DNA of 64,000 nt from Hyalella azteca. Taxonomy: Eukaryota > Arthropoda > Malacostraca > Amphipoda > Hyalellidae. The stretch's first letter is position 1; each line of letters begins with the position of its first letter. Of the stretch, positions 1 to 11,396 are shown one piece after another. A model generated the notes under the pieces. The model worked only from the letters and a program-made list of their open reading frames with translations, made no database searches and was not told the DNA's origin. The stretch covers positions 7,307 through 71,306 of the forward strand of contig NW_025932507.1 of NCBI RefSeq assembly GCF_000764305.2. Reading direction: 5' to 3'. Both the position numbers and the translations under genes were made by a program.

Positions 1-109
1 CTTACTATTAATTTTAGGCAGGGGGAGGCGAAGTGACGTATTCGGACGATCTTGTCAGACGATCTTTACCACGTGCCCTGTCTCGCCTAGGTTTCTGCAA
101 GGTATCGGT

Positions 110-707
110 TAAGGTAAGCGCATAGATCTAGGTAGCCAAATAATGCTAGTTATGTCTATACTAGATCTATACTAGATAGAATAATGTCTCGCTTGTGGCG
201 AGACGCTCCTCGGGATTTCCTAGGTTTTTTTACGTTAGATAGGGACGTCACAAATGGTTACAACAGTTGTTAAGGTAAGCGCATAGATCTAGGTAGCCAA
301 ATAATGCTAGTTACGTCTATACTAGATACTTAGAGTAGGTTCGCGATACATGAGGGGAACATGAGGGGAGTCCGCCATGTTCAGCGACGTCATGGTCGCA
401 ATCTTGGCTTGTGGCGAGACGCGCCTCAGAATTTCCTAGGTTTTTTTACGTTAGATAGGGACGTCACAAATGGTTACAACAGTTCACGCTATAGAAATCA
501 TCAAAATTATATTTTAAATCTAATACACTGCTAGCAGGCTGCTAGAATAATTAGGAATTACTACTAGGCACTCAAAACAAATGGTTGTCCCTCGTTCGCC
601 ATGTTCGCCGCCGCCATGGTCGCCATCTTGGCTTGTGGCGAGAAGCGCCTCAGAAATTTCCTAGGTTTTTACGTTAGATAGGGACGTCACGAATGGTTAT
701 AACAGTT
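110..707. repeat. Locally repeated modules beside the BEL/Pao remnant
   Basis: Two modules recur here. Module A (begins TTAAGGTAAGCGCATAGATC) is at 110-166 and 271-327. Module B (begins GCTTGTGGCGAGA, contains TTTACGTTAGATAGGGACGT, ends CAACAGTT) is at 191-268, 407-484 and 631-707. The last two copies of B share extra upstream sequence with a CCATGTTC...CATCTTGG frame. The copies differ by scattered substitutions and 1-2 base gaps. They could be broken LTR or 5'-UTR pieces of the neighbouring retroelement, or an unrelated minisatellite. No ORF is visible in them. Confidence 0.7.
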
Positions 708-987
708 TATCGTTCTGCGGTTGGCACACAATTCATATGGGTAAAGGGAATGTCACTTAAGGTTACTTATCATTAGTAGAAAATCCACGCCGGTCCGGGT
801 AAGATCAGCACGGGTGTTTGCGCTATCTCACTGCAAGGCAGACTGGAGCTTGGGTGTTTGCGGAGCGTCTCAAGCGGGGGCTTGCTTGTCCCGAAGAAAA
901 CGGAGTGTCGTTTGAGGTGGACTATGATAAAGTTCTGCCGGGTATAGATGATGTAGCTGAAGGGTGTGTTTGAAGCTGACGAGCGTC

Positions 988-2242
988 TCAGAGCGACGTC
1001 ACACTACCACCGCGCGCACCGCAGTGCGGATGGTCGGTGCTAGGTATCAGAAGGACGACGTCAAAAATAGCCGTTTTCCGTAGGCCAAAATATCTGCTTG
1101 AGTGAAGGTTTCTAGTGGAGGAGGGTTGGGTTCCGTGCGGAGGGTAAGCAGTGTTGCAGGTGAGAGAAGGGACGGGTCGTTCGGATTGTCTCTTACGATT
1201 TTCAAGTAGGGGTAGTATCGTTCCGTATGATCCTCTCTGGGCTTCTTTGATCAGGATTTTGAGTGCGTCGTTGCGGCTTATCTTTGCCGGCCTAGGTGTT
1301 AAGATGATTCCCTGCTTTTGGCGAACCAGGTCGATACGATGTTTGAACTTGGCTACGTTCCTGGTAATGTTTATGAGCGTGTTGACTTTGTTCGTTCTAT
1401 TCCATGCGATTGCTAGTGGAGACGTTTCTTGAGTAATTGCGGTTAGCAAGATTGATGTAGTCTTGCTTTCTTCGGGTAAAGAGACTTCTTCTTGGGGGAG
1501 TTTGTCTGGGCGATAGGAAGGGTTCCATAGGGTAGTCGGTCCTTTAAACCAGGGCGTTGACAACAGCGTATCAGGGTATGTTGGTGCGTCGTTTAACATG
1601 TAGGGTGTTCCTTCGAAGAGAGGTAGTGTCAGATTAATTGGAGCGTGTGTTCCAAGATGATGTTTACGCGCTTTCCCGCGTATTGTAAGAAGCGCCGTTG
1701 TTTAATTGCGAGGTAGCCTGGGACGTGAGGTCTGTGGAGGGACGGTGCATCAGGGTGTGGTGTTGTCGGTGACAGAGGTCGCACTTGAAGTTCGATGAGC
1801 AGTCAGCAGCCCGGTGAGCCCCCAGGCAGCGAAAGCAGAGTTCGTTGTTGATCGCGATTACTCTTCGTTCGGAGTAATGGAGCTGTCTGAAAGCCTGACA
1901 GTCCAGGATCGAGTGGCTCGCAGATTGGTGGATCGGACAAGTCTTCTGGGGGTTTGTGTTGGATGAGACGGTTGTTTGCAAGATTCTTGCGGTGGGCTTC
2001 TTGTCGGTTTCGATTGAGGGTTCCTTCACCTTTACAGCATAGTTGTCGTCCGACATTTCTCGCACTTGACTGTTCAAAAAGTTTACAAGGATTTCGAAGG
2101 GGGGCTGTTTGCCCCCGTGGGTTTCTTGGTACTTCTGGCCCACGCTTCGCCATTTCAATTGTATGTATTCTGGTAGTTTGTATCGTATGGGTCGCGTGCC
2201 GGCCGCGACGTTCATGACACAGAGCTCGGGGCAGTGTTCCAT
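988..2242 (-). mobile_element. Degraded BEL/Pao-type LTR retrotransposon, gag and pol pieces
   Basis: Two minus-strand ORFs remain. The upstream one (2242-1664) is the C-terminal part of a Pao-type gag, with a cysteine/histidine zinc-knuckle region holding CPIH...DC and CFRC...CDLCH motifs, followed by a stop. The downstream one (1599-988) has the sequence style found between the RNase H and integrase regions of BEL/Pao pol (GPTTLWNPSYRP, then ALKILIKEAQRGSYG). Protease and reverse transcriptase are missing between them, so the copy is internally deleted and not autonomous. The assembly has one ambiguous base at 2247, just inside the gag 5' side, beside an irregular GTCAACGG-rich repeat (2270-2440). 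Family assignment rests on recognition of protein style, not on a search. Confidence 0.75.
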
Positions 2243-2459
2243 ATGTNCGTTTAATCTGACGAGTGACGAACGACGTCACAGTCAGAGTCAACCGGATCCT
2301 AGTCAACGGCATCAGAGACAACTGGATCCTAGTCAACGGTGTCAGTGTCAACGGTGGAAGAGTCCACTGGATATCAGTCAACCGCGAGAGCCAACGGTAT
2401 CAATGCAACCGAGTCAACATTTCGCCGTAGAGAGTTACACGCGGCACAAATAAAACAGC

Positions 2460-3712
2460 AGAGTCTGCCCTAAGTATTGGAACACAACCCATGATTCCTG
2501 CGCGTGTGACTCGATTCTACGAAGTAGTCTGTAAGTTGGAAACAAAAGTAAAAAAAATTGCGTACTAAACTTCCCCGTTAGGTCTTAATTGATGGAGGTG
2601 CAAAGTTTCATTGAGCTTCGTTCATTCGTGGATAACCGGCCGAGAATCTGGTCGGATAATAATAATCATCCATATCCCGACACTGAGAATCAACAGTTAC
2701 CCCCAAATAAATGCCTGTTTTCTCTGACCTTAGGAGGCGATATTTTTTTTACTTGTTGTACCCAAGGACGTACATCTTGGTGTCTGTGAGTTGGTAACAA
2801 GCCAGTAATACTGAGTGCGTCGTGTGATATGGGTTTACTTGGGTGCTGCAAAAATGTCGCATTCCCGTCAAGACTGAATACTTAGATTTCATAGTACTAA
2901 AATATTGATGGTATCAGAGAAACGTATTAATTCTTGTCACAACAAATGAAGTCTATTTGATGTATAAAATAACGTATTAGCTAGTGCATGTGTCGTGATT
3001 GTGCTTGCTACCCAGCCGGTTTTGTATAGTTGCGATCGTATACATAGTATTCAAGACCTCACCGCCTCGTGAGCTTTACTGCCGTTAAACACATAAAGTA
3101 TATATTTTTTCAGTGTTAGGTAATTCACACTGATTTTCAGTCGTTGAACAAAATTCAAATAGAAAATATTATCCATATTTATTGATGAGTTAACGCTGCT
3201 GCAATAGGAAGATTTTCAATTCAAATAGAAAATATTATCCATATTTATTGAGGAGTTAAGCACTGCTGCAATAAGAACATTTTCCGCTCTGAATCGTCTC
3301 ACTCTCAATCATCATAGTTATGCTTTAGAGTTCATTAAAAAAATTCTATGCTTTAGAGTTCATTAAAAAAGTTCATCGCGTCTGATACTCCGTTGCTCAT
3401 TACAATAAGATTAATGAAACATCGCTCCATACTTTGCAAAGTCCTGACAAAAACAGTAAAGTAATCTCTAGAATATCAATTTGTATTCAGCAAATTGTGA
3501 CATCTTACTCTAGCGTGAATAAACATCATCTTAGTTCATATAATCATTCCAACACTGAGTTGTCGATTATTTTAATGTGTGCATTATTTTGAATTATTAA
3601 TGTTTCAAATTAATATGAGCCCCTGGTTTTCACAGCAAGTTATATACCAAGAAACTTCCAACCAGTCAAGAGGTAATTTGTTGTGCAAGCGTAAAGCCGT
3701 GGACACGTCATC
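2460..3712. other. Intergenic region with small tandem duplications
   Basis: No coding region recognised. A roughly 64-bp segment beginning TTCAAATAGAAAATATTATC is duplicated in tandem (3155-3210 and 3219-3273). A 26-bp segment around CTATGCTTTAGAGTTCATTA is repeated at 3327-3370. The region precedes the METTL7-like gene and may contain its promoter and 5' UTR, but no TATA or initiator could be assigned with confidence. Confidence 0.5.
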
Positions 3713-6700
3713 ATGTGGTCGCTTTTCATCAGTTTCTGTCTCGGTTTCATCTTCTGCAAGGCTCTTCCCAGCTTGCGACATCGGTGAGCTGACGTCTAAC
3801 TTGCGTCTAAGAAGTTATCCATGTAACGAAATTTGTTATATTTTAACGCAAATCCGCTTGCCGAGCGGTTAGCTCCCATATGAAAAATTATTTTCATAAA
3901 TTAGTATTTGCATTATAGTATTTGAAATTATACTAATTGGGTGAGTGTTAGCGATGTTCTTTGCGTAGACATGATTGTGTAAGATACTTTGCAAAGAGGC
4001 TCATCGTGACCTATTTGTTAACCGCGTTTTGTTCATAAGCGAATAAGTAGTGATGTCTCAACATTGTTGCTACCAGGGCGTTTGCACGGTTCATGTCGTA
4101 TTTCTACTCGACTGTTGATCCGTCATTTGTTGCGTTCAAGAAGAAGATATTTGGTGACATCGTGAAGGAGAAGCCCCGGCGACCTGGCAGCTCAGAGCTC
4201 CGCATCCTCGAAGTCGGCGTTGGCACAGGTGAGGTGAACTAATCGATAATTGTGTCAGCAATATAGTACAAATTTTACTGTTCAATTATAATAACTGTAC
4301 TCAATTAGCAAGATAGCTTTTCGTAACTCCTGGGCTTAGAAATGCAAATTCAAATACAGTCTTATACTGAAGAAAGAATTTTATAAAAATAAAGGAAAAC
4401 GCGGAAAACTTTCAATCCACTCATTTGGATCACTTTATCTCAACATATTTGCGCATAGTATGTGAAGGGATCAATCTTGTAATCGAAGCATCAAATAACA
4501 AATTTTTCATGTTCATATAACCTCTGAACGAGGTTTTAACATACAAATTTTCTGCTCATTTTTTACTGGCTGCGTTATCAATATTCAATCTCTTATCATC
4601 GTGACCGTTAAGGTTTCACGATATCTGCCACACGGCCGCGTGTGGAAAATGCGGTTATCTTGTCGAAACATATTAGAAACAAATATCATATGGACCACTG
4701 CTCTAATGTTGTATTAGTAATCAAGGGGGTCAAAGACTGATACTATAAAAAACACAGGTCAACAGAGAACGTGCACGTGTTATCAGCTGAGTGTACATAT
4801 ATGGACTACGAGTGGCATGCGTAAAACACCTGGTGACCAGCTAATCGAGCTGCTATACCGCGCATAAGGTTCCGTAGATATCTGCTGGAATCTCGATATG
4901 CATTCTTATATTGACTCTCCCACCAATAAACTATAATATATTTATAAGACTATTTATATATAGTGGTGCACACTTTATAAATTTATGAAGCGTGCACCAG
5001 TATGTCCAGCTCCTCGAAAATTAAATAATGAGAACATGAGGGCGATCATTCTGTTAGAGCAAGATTCTTGGTCGACGTTGTTTCGTTTCATCCCTCAACT
5101 CAAAATTTTCTCTTTTTTTCAAGTAAGCTTTACGAGGAACGTACGAGTTGATAAAAAAAAACATCACGAGCTACTGCTTACTACTTATCTCTCTGCAATA
5201 TATGACTGGGCCCTAGTGAACAACATGCAGTTCAACGGGACCAAGTTTGAGGTCCTGAGGTACAGAGGAACCGGAAGAGCTGGAATGGATCACCGCTACC
5301 TGGCACCTGACAACTCGTAAATCGAAGAGAAGCGACTCGTTCGCGACCTTGGAGTGTTGATGAACAATCAAGTCAATTTTGGTGATCACATACCGACAAT
5401 AACCGCAAAAGGTAGACGACAGATGGGGTGGATCTGGCGGACGTTCAGAACGAGAGAAGCGGAACCGATGATCACGCTCTTCTGAGTCCTTGTAATACAT
5501 ATCCTTGAATACTGCTGCCAACTCTGGACTCCGTTCACACTAGGCGCAATACGGCAACTGGAAGGAGTCCAACGAACCTTTACTTCCAGGATCAGAGGGA
5601 TGGAGAATTTTAACTACTGGGAGAGGTTATCTGCAACACTACCAGCGGCGAGAAGCAAGCAACAGCATCGTGCATCAGGTGGCCCAAATGAGGGCGGATG
5701 AACGATAATCAGAGGCGGCGATCCATCGTGGCCTGGGACTGCTATGTCCCAAACAAATACTAAGGATACTAAGGATACTTGATTAAAAAAATTCCATTTG
5801 ACTACATGAGTCAGTTTTTCACGTGTATATCTATTGTACTCTCATTCAATTTGATTCACCGTTAATCAAATGATGCAATTTTACAGGCACAAACTTCCAA
5901 TTCTACCCTGATGGCTGTCACCTGGTGGTGGTCGACCCCAACCCCTACTTCGAAAGCTACTACAACGCGAACAAAGCTAAATTCCCAAACATAAAGACGC
6001 AAGAGTTCATCGTAGCGAAAGGTGCTGTTTACCTTTTTGCGGCAGAATGTTTTTTGGAATTATAATGTTTATTGATATTTTTAACTATTTTTATTGAGAA
6101 TTACTTGCTGCGGGGAAGGTGAAGTTTGATGGTTTTTTATAGGTATTTTGCTCCTTCATGTTACCTTTTCTTCATCCAGGTGTGAATATTAGCGAGACAT
6201 TTCTCCGCGGTATGTTTCACTAAAAAATAATGGCTAAACAACCTTACGACAGTTTATTTTGAGGGATCAAAAGAAAATCAGAGATATGGCACAATAGTTC
6301 ATTATATTTTCATAACAGAAAACATTTGAAGTCCATCTTCATCTCAGTTAGAGAATCCAAGATGTGTTTCGCCCTGGATGTGTTTCGACGATGTTGCTTT
6401 GTTGGCCAATCATGAATCGGTTCCCGATAGCGATTTTAGAATTTAAGTTTCCACACAATAAGCAACACAACAGAACTCCAAATAAAGTGCAGCGTTCAGT
6501 TTTTTTTCCAATTTGCCAACAAATATGCGGGCTTGAGGTTATTTCAATTTGATTTACTTTTTACAAGTCAATTTCGGTTTTAGTGTCCAATATGCAAATT
6601 TTTTTACTAGTTGATTGCAATTGCTTTTAGTATTGTTGAACTGACGATGAAGTTGAACTCCGAACGAAACAATTTCTAACATAAAGACATGATGAATTTT

Positions 6701-7576
6701 CGTATCATTTTCTATGCAATTAAATTCCTTGTAAATTGCGATGCAAGCAACCCAGCGAGCTTAGTAATTGTAGATGACGTTGGTAGATGACACGCTGCTA
6801 AACGGTAAATGCGGATTTAAAATAGTCCACCGCCTAACTATGGTTTATTGTGTTGTAGGCGAAGACAATTGCGATGCAATCAATCAAGCGAGCTTAGTAA
6901 TTGTAGATGACGTTGATAGATGACACGCTGCTAAATGGTAAATGCGGATAAAAAATAGTCCATTGCCTAACGACGGTTTATTGTGTTGTAGGCGAAGACA
7001 TGACGATGGTGGAGGACAACAGCGTGGACGTGGTGGTGGTGTCGCTGGTGCTGTGCAGTGTGGGCGACTGCAAGAAGTTCCTGCAGCAAGTTCTCCGGGT
7101 GCTCGTTCCTGTGAGTCGACTCTCGGTTTATGGACAAGGGTCTTAAGAAAATATGTGTATATGAATGTAGCAGGAGGTGAAGGTATTGACTGTTATTTAG
7201 GCAGGTCATTTGCATACGAGAATTAAGAATTGTATTGAAAATTTTGTAATTATATCACTCAAATTGGATTTAGGGAATTCAGTGCCTGTAATAGAGGTAG
7301 ACATTTATTTTTAAATATTGCGAATAAATTTTTCATTAGCAAAACCCCCATTTTTTATATTTATTACGGTACTTTTTAACCTGGTAATAATTTTTCAAGT
7401 TAGTTACTTCTACTTTGTTACTGGAGCAGGGCGGCAAACTCTACTTCATGGAACATATTCGGGAATGGGACTCGGACAAGCACTCTATGAAGCAGCGCTT
7501 CCAGGACTGTCTGACGTGGCTGCAAGTCTGGCCGGCTCTGTTCGATGGCTGTGAGCTCAACAGAGAGACGCATGAG
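3713..7576 (+). CDS. METTL7-like S-adenosylmethionine methyltransferase, terminal exon not found
   Basis: Coding exons: 3713-3783, 4077-4228, 5887-6021, 6992-7110, 7430-7576; all junctions are GT-AG and phases agree (2,1,1,0,0). They give 208 residues. The start ATG at 3713 opens a hydrophobic segment (MWSLFISFCLGFIFC) like the N-terminal membrane anchor of METTL7A/B, known to sit at ER and lipid droplets. The SAM-binding motif I is EVGVGTG (residues 69-75), then the acidic post-I strand VVVDPNP (88-94), SVDVVVVSLVLCSV, and GGKLYFMEHI. FDGCELNRETHE matches the family near its C-terminus. Vertebrate proteins have about 244 residues, so 30-40 residues are missing after the phase-0 donor at 7577. 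No convincing last exon was seen down to 9989. The thiol-methyltransferase activity of human METTL7 proteins is family knowledge, not shown here. Confidence 0.9.
5193..5770 (+). mobile_element. LINE reverse-transcriptase fragment (CR1/Jockey-type) in METTL7 intron 2
   Basis: The plus strand encodes the C-terminal side of a non-LTR reverse transcriptase: WALVNNMQFNGTKFEVLRY, then EEKRLVRDLGVLMNN, a GRRQMGWIWRTFRTRE helix, HILEYCCQLWTPF and a QLEGVQRTFTSRI block. In-frame stops at 5319-5321 (TAA) and 5483-5485 (TGA) break it, so it is dead. It lies wholly inside the 1.66-kb intron 2 of the methyltransferase gene in the same orientation. It may belong to the same family as the (TTCTA)n-tailed fragments near 9.8 kb and 49.9 kb, but they do not overlap and this cannot be shown. 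Confidence 0.8.
6734..6999 (+). repeat. 133-bp tandem duplication across the METTL7 exon 4 acceptor
   Basis: Copy 1 is 6734-6866 and copy 2 is 6867-6999. Each runs from AATTGCGATGCAA through TAGATGACACGCTGCTAAA to TTGTGTTGTAGGCGAAGAC. The unit covers the 3' end of intron 3, its acceptor and the first eight bases of exon 4. Copy 1 therefore presents a decoy acceptor at 6857-6858. Reading on from the decoy gives a different sequence after GCGAAGAC. Divergence between copies is about one tenth. Confidence 0.9.
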
Positions 7577-9534
7577 GTGATTCTCCCTGAAAATTCTTTA
7601 ACTATGCTTATTGTTTTTTGCATGTTGAGGGTATTATCTACCAATTAAAATCCATAAATAAACTGGGCGATTTTAATCCTAAAAACATTATCAATATTTG
7701 ATACGCTCGGCCCAGCGCGCCCTCCCTGGGGTTTGTTCGGCCCGGCGCGCGTATCGTACGCATTTCGTTCACGTTTCACTTTGGGTTGGAAATTACATTC
7801 ATCGACTTGAGTATATCCCCTTATTACATTGAACAATAACTCATTACGCTCGTAAACCCGTGACCAAATAAAGCTAGAAGTTATGATGTTTTTAGGAACA
7901 ATTATTTAATGTAAAACTATTTAAATTTTAGGAACAGCTTTTCAATTTGAAGACGAAATAGAATTGCCAAGTGTGTAAGGTGCGCATGTGCCTCAAATAA
8001 CGCAATACAATATGGTTTACCTTAAACAAAAATGCAAACTTTCTTTGCGAACGAAGACGTTATTAAAGCCGCCAAAGCTGCAATACAAGCAAAGCTGAGA
8101 AGTAAACAGATCTTTGGATCGAAGAATGAATTATGATTTTTATCCTCATATATATATATATCAATTAAAAGAGTTGGCTAGTTCAAGTATCAGTGAAACA
8201 ATCATTTGTGTAAAAGAACAAAAACTATGCGATTCTGTGCTTACTAAATAGTTAATCTAGTTTTCTTGTCTCTATATACATAGTAGATTTGTTCATTTGG
8301 TTCTCAAAAGCCTTTGCGGAATAGATTGTTTCCTAAAATCGACGTACATCAATATTAGGAACTGTCCAACTCCAAGACGGCTGATCGGGATGCATGGGAT
8401 AATTTTTTTCTTCGGGGTGAAATTATTTGTGATTTCGAGTGCTGAAAATTATTTAAATATACAAAAACCACGTTGCATTCATAAACCATGTTGCAAAACA
8501 GGAAAAAAACATGTTGCATTTTGAGTATTAAAAAGTAGTTTGTCCAGTAAAAATCAGCAACATTGAATTCAAATAATAATATAACAATATTCTGTATAAA
8601 GTTTTGCTTCTTAATAAATTTTATGTGAGTGTTACGTAAAAATTAACTGGCCTGTAAAGGAAGATAACTACCGATCTTAGGGATCAATGGCTGAAATTAT
8701 ACACATCTCTCCTGTGAAATTACACCTAAAGTGTTTTTTATTCCAGCTATTTAAACTACAGTTAAGATATTAGTCCTAAAAATTGCATATATTAAATGCA
8801 CATTTTTATTTACAATATGTAATTAACTTATTGGTTATAAAAAAATGTTGCGGAAAACTTCTTATCATTCCGAGTTTCATAAAAATGAAGGCTATCGGTT
8901 AAAAGGCTCTGCAATGACAAAGCGTACGTAGTTGTTATGTGCATTCTAAATCGTTGTTACGATTCTCAGCTAGGATACAGAAGAAAACATACATGATAAC
9001 ATATTAACCCTCACTTACTTTGAAATAAATCAAACACGAGGCTTATAACCCCTCAATGAAGAGAGCAGGTGAACTGTTTACTTTTAAATAATTGCTGCGT
9101 AAGCGTTAAACGACTGCAATTACATCTAAAAATTTTTGTTAAAAAGGGCATCTACGAGGGAACAAGTTTATCGAATGAGCTTTTCATTTTAAATGCCCGA
9201 GTGTTGAATTCTATTTTAATTAAATAAATATAATGGAAGTAATTTTTTTATAGTGCACTCCAGAACGTTCTTAACTCACACTGAAATAAATTGCATGCCC
9301 ATGCTTGACTCCCAACTCGGTGATTTATTGAATACTCTGAAGAAATATTCTCAATAATCATGCGAAATCGGCAACTGTATCATTATTCAAAAAAAGCTGA
9401 TCTTAAGAATGAATAAATTGTATATATGATCAGCTTTTTCAGGTTATTTTGATTCTTCACCGACGCAATTTCATTTTGCTTTAAATAATTATAAATAAAT
9501 TATAAATAAATAATAATTTTTGCTTTCTCGCTTC
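7577..9534. other. AT-rich region downstream of METTL7, no gene recognised
   Basis: This should contain the last METTL7 exon and its 3' end, but nothing matching the family C-terminus was found. A GC-rich patch at 7705-7765 contains two GGCCC(A/G)GCGCGC-like repeats. There is a TA run at 8149-8162. A short ORF (8032-8136) opens after a stop and has no recognisable similarity. The rest is low-complexity AT-rich DNA. Confidence 0.4.
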
Positions 9535-9836
9535 GAGTCACCGACATGTGGAACAGCCTCCCTGATAGCATCGTTGAAGCTCCGAGTACGTATGAACATC
9601 TTCAAAAACAGACTAGACGAAGCTATGCAGGAGCATATGTTCAGTCTTAAAATGCCTAGCAACTTACGGAGCAAGCAATAAGTCCAGCAGCTATCTCAAT
9701 CAATCGTCAGCTATGGAAAGATCGGGTTCCAAAGGCCGGATCCCTTGTGAATCAAGTCACGAAAAGTTCAAGAATCGGCAACAGGCCATGGGCCTATGTC
9801 TTCAACGCCGACACTTCTATTCTATTCTATTCTAAT
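9535..9836 (+). mobile_element. 3' end of a non-LTR retrotransposon with (TTCTA)n tail, copy A
   Basis: The plus strand encodes the usual last residues of a LINE ORF2 (SLRVTDMWNSLPDSIVEAPS), then passes through a frameshift to a region shared with the copy at 49507-49967, including CCTAGCAA.TTACGGA and GGATCCCTTGTGAATCAAGT. It ends in about four TTCTA units, the target-primed simple-repeat tail of such elements. The insertion lies 150 bp past the DOK stop codon, in the opposite orientation to DOK. Confidence 0.8.
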
Positions 9837-9988
9837 AGGAAGTAAATGGCATTACATCAGCTATGTTATTTTGCAGATAAAATTATCTGCAAAATATCAC
9901 TTCGTAGTTATCACTTTTTTTGTATTTATGACATTTGTTTGTGTGCAGCGAAGGCAGAGAATGTGCGTCTTCTTCATTAGCATAATGT

Positions 9989-11351
9989 TCAATCTTTCTC
10001 TTGCGTTTTCGTTTTCCTTGTCTTCTTACTTTTATCAACAACGGCATAAATGTCATTTGGGTTGTGCACAGGTGCCTCGACGGAAGTCAAATTAGCAGCT
10101 GGGTTATGGGTCGTTGATGGTTTATGGTCACTGAGGTTCATTGGTAAATATGAATGCCCGTCCACTGACTGGGCTTTGGTTGGCGATTTTTGTCGAGCGA
10201 TCGGCATCGGCGGAGAGCCTTTCTCCTGTGAGGATTTGAAAACACAACTTGGAGAGTTGGGTAGTAGCTGGGGGCGAAGTGGTGAATTTTTGTCAACAAA
10301 TTCTTCGCGAGAAATTGACCTGTCAGGAAGTGAAAATTGTTTCGGTAGATATGCAACAGCAGCCATGCTCTTGGACACTTTTGAGGAACTTGTCAGGTTG
10401 GTGGAGTTCATGGATCGATCAATGTTATTCTTGCCAATTCCACTGAAGCTTTTCCTCTGTTCGATGCCCGATTCTTGGGAATACGTAGATGAAAATTTTT
10501 CAATATCAAAAGTATCGTAAATTACCGATGGATCTGAATGCTTTTGCGGCCTAGAAGAGTGAGAGTGAAGGCTTCCGACAAAGAGCACGGGCGGTTTGGA
10601 AGTTCCCTGAACAGTAAAAACGAAGTATATTTAATTGAAGTTAGTATAAAGAATATTCAATGGTCATACATTTCATGATGGTTTGTTTACCTATGACATA
10701 AATTCAAATTTATAAAGGTATAATTTACCCGTATATGTCGAATTTCTTAGCTGTCTCGGCTCAATAGCCTGTGGTTCACGATGGAGGAATCAGATTGCGT
10801 GCACTAAGCATGTTCATTTGTAGTTAATAAAATAAAAATATGAAATAAACGGTCTTAAGCTAAGTATTGCGTACATGCACACAGTTAAAAGAGTGTTCAA
10901 AGCTGGAAAATATATGGTTTCACCGCTAGCGAAGTCAGAAAATTCGACGAAATTTCAATATTAAGCTGTCAGTTACGGAAAAAATGATTCGCAAACACAT
11001 CCATTTTTGACTGTTGAAAACATCGACGAACATCAATTCTGCTTTAACATGTTTTCTGCTTCAAAATTATTTATTCTATTAATTGATTCATGCATTGCCT
11101 CTGACTTCACACAAGTGTGCAAAATTTCAGATCAATTAGACAGGTAAAAGTGTGTCAAATATCAGTTATAAGATTTGTAGCTGACAAAATTATTTTTTCA
11201 ATTTTTTTAATATTGAAAAAAAGTTGACTTTTTAAATCATTTACTTTGACATTTGATTCATGCATTGTCTCCAACTTTAAACAAGTATGCAAAATTTCAG
11301 ATCGATTGGATAAGTAGAAGTGTGTTAAATTTCGATTACAAGATTTGTAGC

Positions 11352-11396
<45 letters not shown>

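Noticed and set aside
1151..1432. Plus-strand frame opposite the BEL/Pao pol fragment
   Set aside because: Shadow of the minus-strand retroelement frame, with no independent similarity.
3843..3870. TTGCCGAGCGGTTAG as a tRNA gene
   Set aside because: Only an A-box-like match; no B box or clover-leaf at the right distance.
8032..8136. Short frame MQTFFANEDVIKAAKAAIQA... as METTL7 last exon
   Set aside because: There is no acceptor before it and it does not resemble the family C-terminus.
10050..10520. 156-codon plus-strand frame
   Set aside because: Lies antisense to the last DOK exon; its length follows from the coding strand's composition.
11346..11393. Regular CAGA repeats as a CRISPR-like array
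   Set aside because: Four-base microsatellite with no spacers, in a eukaryotic intron.
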